DNA from: Bacteroidales bacterium | GTDB lineage: Bacteria > Bacteroidota > Bacteroidia > Bacteroidales > UBA932 | Direction: 5' to 3' | Assembly (NCBI GenBank): GCA_017395045.1 | Contig: JAFPWG010000004.1 | Coordinates: 1 to 64,000 of the forward strand | DNA length: 64,000 nucleotides | Shown here: one piece after another, positions 57,698-64,000 of the stretch | Layout: the number at the start of each line of letters is the position of its first letter | Position numbering within the stretch: the first letter of the stretch is position 1 | Made by a program: the position numbers and the translations under genes | The notes under the pieces: generated by a model | What the model was told of the DNA's origin: nothing | Database searches by the model: none | Seen by the model: only the letters and a program-made list of their open reading frames with translations

Positions 57698-58723
57698 ATG
57701 AAAAAGACTGTGCTTGTATCGGGCGGAGCGGGCTTTATCGGAAGCCACGTGACCGTGGAACTCATCGAGGCGGGCTACGACGTGGTGGTCGCCGACAATT
57801 TCTCCAACTGCGACCTTACCGGTTTCGAGGGGGTGCAGAAAATCATCGGCCGGGAGCTCCCCCTGGTCAGGATGGACTTCTGCGATGCGGAGGCCGTGAA
57901 GAAGATTTTCGCCGATTATCCCATCGATGCGGTCATCCATTTCGCCGCCTTCAAGGCCGTGGGAGAGTCCGTGGACAAGCCGCTGATGTACTACAAGAAC
58001 AACCTCCTGAGTTTCATCAACGTCCTGGAGGCCGCCCAGGAGAAGGGTGGTTGCAACGTGCTGTTCTCCTCTTCCGCCACCGTGTACGGTGAGCCGGACA
58101 AGGTTCCCGTCACCGAGCAGACCCCCCGCAAGCCGGCCATGTCGCCTTACGGCAACACCAAGACGATGTGCGAGGACATCCTCCGCGACACCGTGAAGGC
58201 CAGCGGAGGCGCCATCAAGGGCATCCTCCTCCGATACTTCAACCCCATCGGCGCACACCCGAGCGCCCTCATCGGCGAACTCCCCCGCGGCGTCCCCAAC
58301 AACCTCGTCCCGTACATCACCCAGACCGCCATCGGCAAGCGCGAGTGCCTGAGCATCTTCGGCGATGACTATCCCACCAAGGACGGTACCGGCCTGCGCG
58401 ACTTCATCGATGTCGTGGATCTCGCCAAGGCCCATGTCTTTGCCGTTACCCGGATGCTCGAAGGCAAGATGAAGCAGGACTGCGAGATCTTCAATATCGG
58501 CACCGGCACGCCCCTTTCCGTCATGGAACTGGTCAAGGCGTTCGAGAAAGTGAACGGCGTCAAGGTCAACTACCGCATCGCGCCCCGGCGTCCCGGAGAC
58601 ATCACCGCTATCTGGGCAGACCCGACCCTCGCGAACGAGGAAATGGGCTGGAAGGCCACCCGCACCATTGAGGAGACCCTCGCGGCCGCGTGGGCCTGGG
58701 AAAAGCATCTGGCGGGTAAGTAA
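57698..58723 (+). CDS. galE: UDP-glucose 4-epimerase
   Basis: GalE interconverts UDP-glucose and UDP-galactose using bound NAD, supplying galactose for surface glycans and allowing galactose use. The 341-residue extended short-chain dehydrogenase has the GGAGFIGSH nucleotide loop (9-17), the SSSATVYG segment and catalytic Tyr151 and Lys155 in YGNTK. The RYFNPIGAHPS substrate segment is characteristic of GalE. It stands alone, upstream of the ATP synthase operon, which has its own promoter. Confidence 0.96.
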   Translation: MKKTVLVSGGAGFIGSHVTVELIEAGYDVVVADNFSNCDLTGFEGVQKIIGRELPLVRMDFCDAEAVKKIFADYPIDAVIHFAAFKAVGESVDKPLMYYKNNLLSFINVLEAAQEKGGCNVLFSSSATVYGEPDKVPVTEQTPRKPAMSPYGNTKTMCEDILRDTVKASGGAIKGILLRYFNPIGAHPSALIGELPRGVPNNLVPYITQTAIGKRECLSIFGDDYPTKDGTGLRDFIDVVDLAKAHVFAVTRMLEGKMKQDCEIFNIGTGTPLSVMELVKAFEKVNGVKVNYRIAPRRPGDITAIWADPTLANEEMGWKATRTIEETLAAAWAWEKHLAGK

Positions 58724-58727
58724 ATAA

Positions 58728-60275
<1,548 letters not shown>

Positions 60276-60276
60276 C

Positions 60277-60522
60277 ATGGATGTGATCGCCCTGCATATC
60301 ATCTCGCCGGAAGGGACGCTCGTGGACGCGGCCGTGTCGGCCGTGACCCTGCCGGGCACGGTGGGGCCGTTCGAGGTCCTGAAGGACCACGCGGCTCTCA
60401 TCTCTTCTTTGGAAAAGGGGGAGATCGTGTATGTGTCCGGGGGGGCGGAGCACCGGGTCCCCATTGCCTCTGGATTTGTGGAAGTACATGATAATCAGGT
60501 CGATGCCTGCGTTGAAGCATGA
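60277..60522 (+). CDS. atpC: ATP synthase F1 subunit epsilon
   Basis: 81 residues, corresponding to the N-terminal beta-sandwich domain of epsilon (LHIISPEGTLVDAAVSAVTLPG, GPFEVLKDHAALIS). The C-terminal two-helix inhibitory domain found in most bacterial epsilons (about 50 more residues) is absent, as is usual in this phylum. It overlaps atpB by 4 bp. Confidence 0.93.
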   Translation: MDVIALHIISPEGTLVDAAVSAVTLPGTVGPFEVLKDHAALISSLEKGEIVYVSGGAEHRVPIASGFVEVHDNQVDACVEA

Positions 60523-61532
60523 TGCTTGCCTGGCTCATATCGTTGCTGCTCCTGGCGGCTCCTTCCCCGGCCCAACAAGGCCAGGAGGAAACCGTCGATG
60601 TCGCGGAGATCATCTTCGAGCACATCGGCGACGACTATGAGTGGCATCTCTGGACCTGGGGGGACCGGCACGTAAAGCTGCATCTCCCGGTCATCGTGCA
60701 CAGTTCCACGGGCTGGCATGTTTTCTCGTCCAGGCACCTGGCGCACGGGGAATCCTACGAAGGCCTGAGGATCGATCCGGAAAAGGGGAAGATCGTGGAA
60801 GTGGACAGCGGGAAGCGTCCCTTCGACATCTCCATCACCAAGAACGTCCTGTCGCTGATGATGTCCAGCCTGCTGCTGCTCGTCGTCATCCTCCTGACGG
60901 CTCGGTGGTACAGGAAGCACGATGTGCTGGACGAAGCCCCGACGGGCATCGCCGCCCTCATGGAACCGCTTGTGATGATGGTCCACGACATGGCCCGAGA
61001 AAACATCGGCGAGGCGGATTACCGCAAGTACTCCCCTTTCCTGTGCATGGCCTTCCTGTTCATCCTGCTGAACAACTTCCTGGGCATCATGCCGTTTTTC
61101 CCGGGCGGGGCGAACCTCACGGGCAACATCGCCATTACGCTGGTACTGGCGTTGTGCACCTTCTTTACGGTGAACCTTACCGGTACCAAGCACTACTACA
61201 AGGAGATTTTCAACCCGGACGTCCCGGTGTTCCTGAAGCCCATCATGCCCATTATCGAGGTCTTCAGCGCCCTGATGAAGCCGGTCTCCCTGACCATCCG
61301 TCTCTTTGCGAACATGCTCGCCGGCCACATCATGATCCTGTGCATGGTGTGCATCATCTTCATCATGGCCAAGTACGGGGCGGTCCTGACTGGGTCCATG
61401 ACGGTGGTATCGGTACTGTTCGGCATCTTCCTGGACGCGCTCGAATGCCTGGTGGCTTTCATCCAGGCCTATGTATTCACGATGCTTTCATCAATTTATA
61501 TCGGGCTCGCAAGGGCCCATGGAGAAGAATAA
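60519..61532 (+). CDS. atpB: ATP synthase F0 subunit a
   Basis: 337 residues, about 70 longer than the E. coli protein because of an N-terminal signal-like helix (MMLAWLISLLLLAAPSPAQ) and a roughly 80-residue periplasmic domain. The membrane core begins near residue 105. The essential half-channel Arg lies in SLTIRLFANMLAGH, and LECLVAFIQAYVFTML forms the last helix. Extended a-subunits of this kind occur in Bacteroidetes. It translocates the coupling ion together with the c-ring. Confidence 0.95.
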   Translation: MMLAWLISLLLLAAPSPAQQGQEETVDVAEIIFEHIGDDYEWHLWTWGDRHVKLHLPVIVHSSTGWHVFSSRHLAHGESYEGLRIDPEKGKIVEVDSGKRPFDISITKNVLSLMMSSLLLLVVILLTARWYRKHDVLDEAPTGIAALMEPLVMMVHDMARENIGEADYRKYSPFLCMAFLFILLNNFLGIMPFFPGGANLTGNIAITLVLALCTFFTVNLTGTKHYYKEIFNPDVPVFLKPIMPIIEVFSALMKPVSLTIRLFANMLAGHIMILCMVCIIFIMAKYGAVLTGSMTVVSVLFGIFLDALECLVAFIQAYVFTMLSSIYIGLARAHGEE

Positions 61533-61553
61533 ACCGTTAAAAACCATAAGATT

Positions 61554-61811
61554 ATGTTACTTGTTACCATGATTCTCCAGGCTGCGGCCGGTGCCGCCCT
61601 CGGAAAGGCCGGTGTCGCCATCGGCGCGGCCGTCGCTGCCATCGCCGCCGCGTTCGGTATCGGCAAGATCGGCAAGTCCACGATGGAGTCCATCGCCCGC
61701 CAGCCGGAAAGCGCGGGCAACCTCCGTACCGCGATGATCATCGCCGCCGGTATGATCGAGGGTGCCGCCCTGTTCGCCATCATCGTCTGCCTCCTGGCCC
61801 TGGTCCTGTAG
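61554..61811 (+). CDS. atpE: ATP synthase F0 subunit c
   Basis: 85 residues forming a two-helix hairpin with the polar-loop signature ARQPE and the ion-binding Glu in AAGMIEGAALF. The residues that bind Na+ in sodium-type c-subunits (Gln in helix 1, Ser or Thr after the Glu) are replaced by Ile and Gly. The ring is therefore predicted to carry protons. Glycine and alanine repeats in helix 1 pack the ring. Confidence 0.95.
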   Translation: MLLVTMILQAAAGAALGKAGVAIGAAVAAIAAAFGIGKIGKSTMESIARQPESAGNLRTAMIIAAGMIEGAALFAIIVCLLALVL

Positions 61812-61815
61812 TCTT

Positions 61816-62322
61816 ATGAATCTCGTTACGCCCGATACCGGCCTCCTGTTCTGGATGGTCGTCATCTTCGGCCTGGTCTTCTTCCTGCTGTGGAAGTTCG
61901 GCTTCCCGATCATCACGGAGATGGTCGACAAGCGCAACGCCACCATCAAGAAGTCGCTGGAGGACGCCCATGAGATCGAGGCCCGGATGGCCGGGATGGT
62001 CGAGGAGCACGCCCGGATGCTGGATGAGACCCGCCGGGAGCAGGCCGCCATCCTCCGGGAGGCGTCCGAGACCAAGAACCGGATCCTTGCCGACGCGAAA
62101 GCCCAGGCCCGGGACGAGGCCGGCAAGATTCTCGCGGAGGCCCGTACGCAGATCGCCGCCGAGAAGGAGGCTGCCCTGAGCGACATCCGCAAGGAGGTCG
62201 CCCTGCTGTCGGTATCTATCGCCGAGAAGATCCTCCGGAAGGACCTTTCCACGGATGAAGCGCAGCGGGAGTATCTTGAGAAAATGGTCGACGAAACCAC
62301 CCAAACCGGAGTCCACTCGTGA
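61816..62322 (+). CDS. atpF: ATP synthase F0 subunit b
   Basis: 168 residues. One N-terminal membrane helix (about 10-30, FWMVVIFGLVFFLLWKFGFP) is followed by a long charged coiled coil (VDKRNATIKKSLEDAHEIEARM and onward) that forms the peripheral stalk. ATG 61816 lies 4 nt after the atpE stop. The stop overlaps the GTG start of atpH by 3-4 bases. Confidence 0.95.
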   Translation: MNLVTPDTGLLFWMVVIFGLVFFLLWKFGFPIITEMVDKRNATIKKSLEDAHEIEARMAGMVEEHARMLDETRREQAAILREASETKNRILADAKAQARDEAGKILAEARTQIAAEKEAALSDIRKEVALLSVSIAEKILRKDLSTDEAQREYLEKMVDETTQTGVHS

Positions 62323-62876
62323 ATGTAGGCATCATCAGGACAAGGTACGCGGAAGCCCTGGTCAAGTACGTCCGGGAGACCGGCCGCGGAGACGCCGTCT
62401 GCGCCCAGGCGGAAAGCCTGGCGCATGTCCTCGCGGAAGTGCCCGACCTGTCCAGGATGATCGGCGCAAAGGACGTCGTGTCCGATGCGAAGAAGCTCTC
62501 GCTTCTGAAAACCGCCCTTGGAGAGCCCTTGGAGCCGGATCTGGAACGTTTCCTGCACCTGCTCATGCAGAACGGGCGGATTGAGTTCCTGCACCAGACG
62601 CTGCTGGACTTCGCCGACCGTTACCGCCGTTGCATCGGCATCAGGAAGGCGTACCTGAAGGTCGCCGTCCCTCCGCCGGACAGCCTGCTGGTGCGGTTGG
62701 GCGCCCTGGTACGCGAACACACGGGCGGGCAGGCCCTGATCGACGTGGAAGTGGACCCTTCCCTCATCGGAGGGTTCGTCTTCGACATTGACGATGCGAT
62801 GATCGACACAAGCGTCGCCAGCCAGCTGGAGGCAATCCGTTTCCAGTACATTGAAAAGAACCGAAGAATTGTCTAA
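62319..62876 (+). CDS. atpH: ATP synthase F1 subunit delta
   Basis: 185 residues of the OSCP/delta family, joining the peripheral stalk to the top of F1. Typical features are the N-terminal [12 protein letters not shown] helix and the C-terminal segment [29 protein letters not shown]. The start is GTG at 62319, coupled to atpF. The atpA ATG follows 2 nt after the stop. Confidence 0.95.
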   Translation: MNVGIIRTRYAEALVKYVRETGRGDAVCAQAESLAHVLAEVPDLSRMIGAKDVVSDAKKLSLLKTALGEPLEPDLERFLHLLMQNGRIEFLHQTLLDFADRYRRCIGIRKAYLKVAVPPPDSLLVRLGALVREHTGGQALIDVEVDPSLIGGFVFDIDDAMIDTSVASQLEAIRFQYIEKNRRIV

Positions 62877-62878
62877 GT

Positions 62879-64000
<1,122 letters not shown>

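Noticed and set aside
61554-61811. Sodium-translocating c-ring
   Set aside because: The helix-1 Gln and the Ser/Thr after the ion-binding Glu, both needed for Na+ coordination, are replaced by Ile and Gly.

Overview
The window is a GC-rich (roughly 58-60 %) chromosomal segment of a Bacteroidetes bacterium, most likely an anaerobic member of the Bacteroidales. The main evidence is the promoter grammar: TAnnTTTG -7 boxes occur throughout, with no obvious Shine-Dalgarno sequences. Supporting evidence is the ATP synthase order atpD-atpC-atpB-atpE-atpF-atpH-atpA, the FeoA-FeoB fusion, the oxygen-sensitive class III ribonucleotide reductase, and family types typical of the phylum (DUF4890, DUF2490, M64 lipoproteins, AspT-like carrier). 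Species cannot be fixed from the sequence. No insertion sequence, prophage, integrase, CRISPR array or rRNA operon was seen; this is core and lineage-specific chromosome rather than an island.

Layout. 1-5934 (minus strand): tsaE (cut by the window edge), a YifB-type AAA ATPase, ispE, a lipoprotein of unknown function, and an ECF sigma factor translationally coupled to an anti-sigma-like protein that also carries an outer-membrane beta-barrel. 6028-8924: TPR protein and an EnvC-like murein hydrolase activator. 9232-11948: nrdD-nrdG behind a long structured leader. 12003-18626: malate dehydrogenase, a candidate small RNA, a phosphopantetheinyl transferase, feoAB, apt, a hemerythrin-LuxR regulator and a small beta-barrel protein. 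18623-24716: queH, nhaC, then guaB-guaA followed by a second, glutaminase-less GMP synthetase. 24719-31470: a 38-aa ORF, an M64 metallopeptidase, two tRNAs, an unexplained structured intergenic stretch, small membrane and transport genes, an exported nitroreductase, NUDIX, lipoproteins and ispF. 31530-36678: a tight co-directional run of mutL, rhomboid, EEP-family, tsaC and rsmE genes. 36700-49138: a giant multidomain M64 lipoprotein, phosphoesterase, radA, a membrane-anchored peptide deformylase, a radical SAM protein, an AspT-like transporter, a degenerate M49-like lipoprotein and an MBOAT/SGNH acyltransferase pair. 49598-56172: a VTC-DUF4956-DUF2490 operon with a calcium- or carbohydrate-type surface lipoprotein, facing a LytS/LytTR two-component pair. 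56173-64000: dacB, galE and the ATP synthase operon, which runs off the end inside atpA.

Themes. Isoprenoid synthesis (ispE, ispF), t6A formation (tsaE, tsaC), guanine nucleotide and deoxynucleotide supply, and cell-envelope assembly recur. The most striking whole-window pattern is that at least eleven genes have a TAnnTTTG box ending only 4-9 nt before the ATG. In ispE, ispF and the phosphoesterase the conserved N-terminal motif fixes that ATG, so leaderless transcripts appear common in this organism. The loci I would look at first are this promoter class, the two-membrane anti-sigma factor, the hemerythrin-LuxR regulator, the VTC/DUF4956 surface module with its two-component system, and the Big2-LRR-thioredoxin-M64 fusion.
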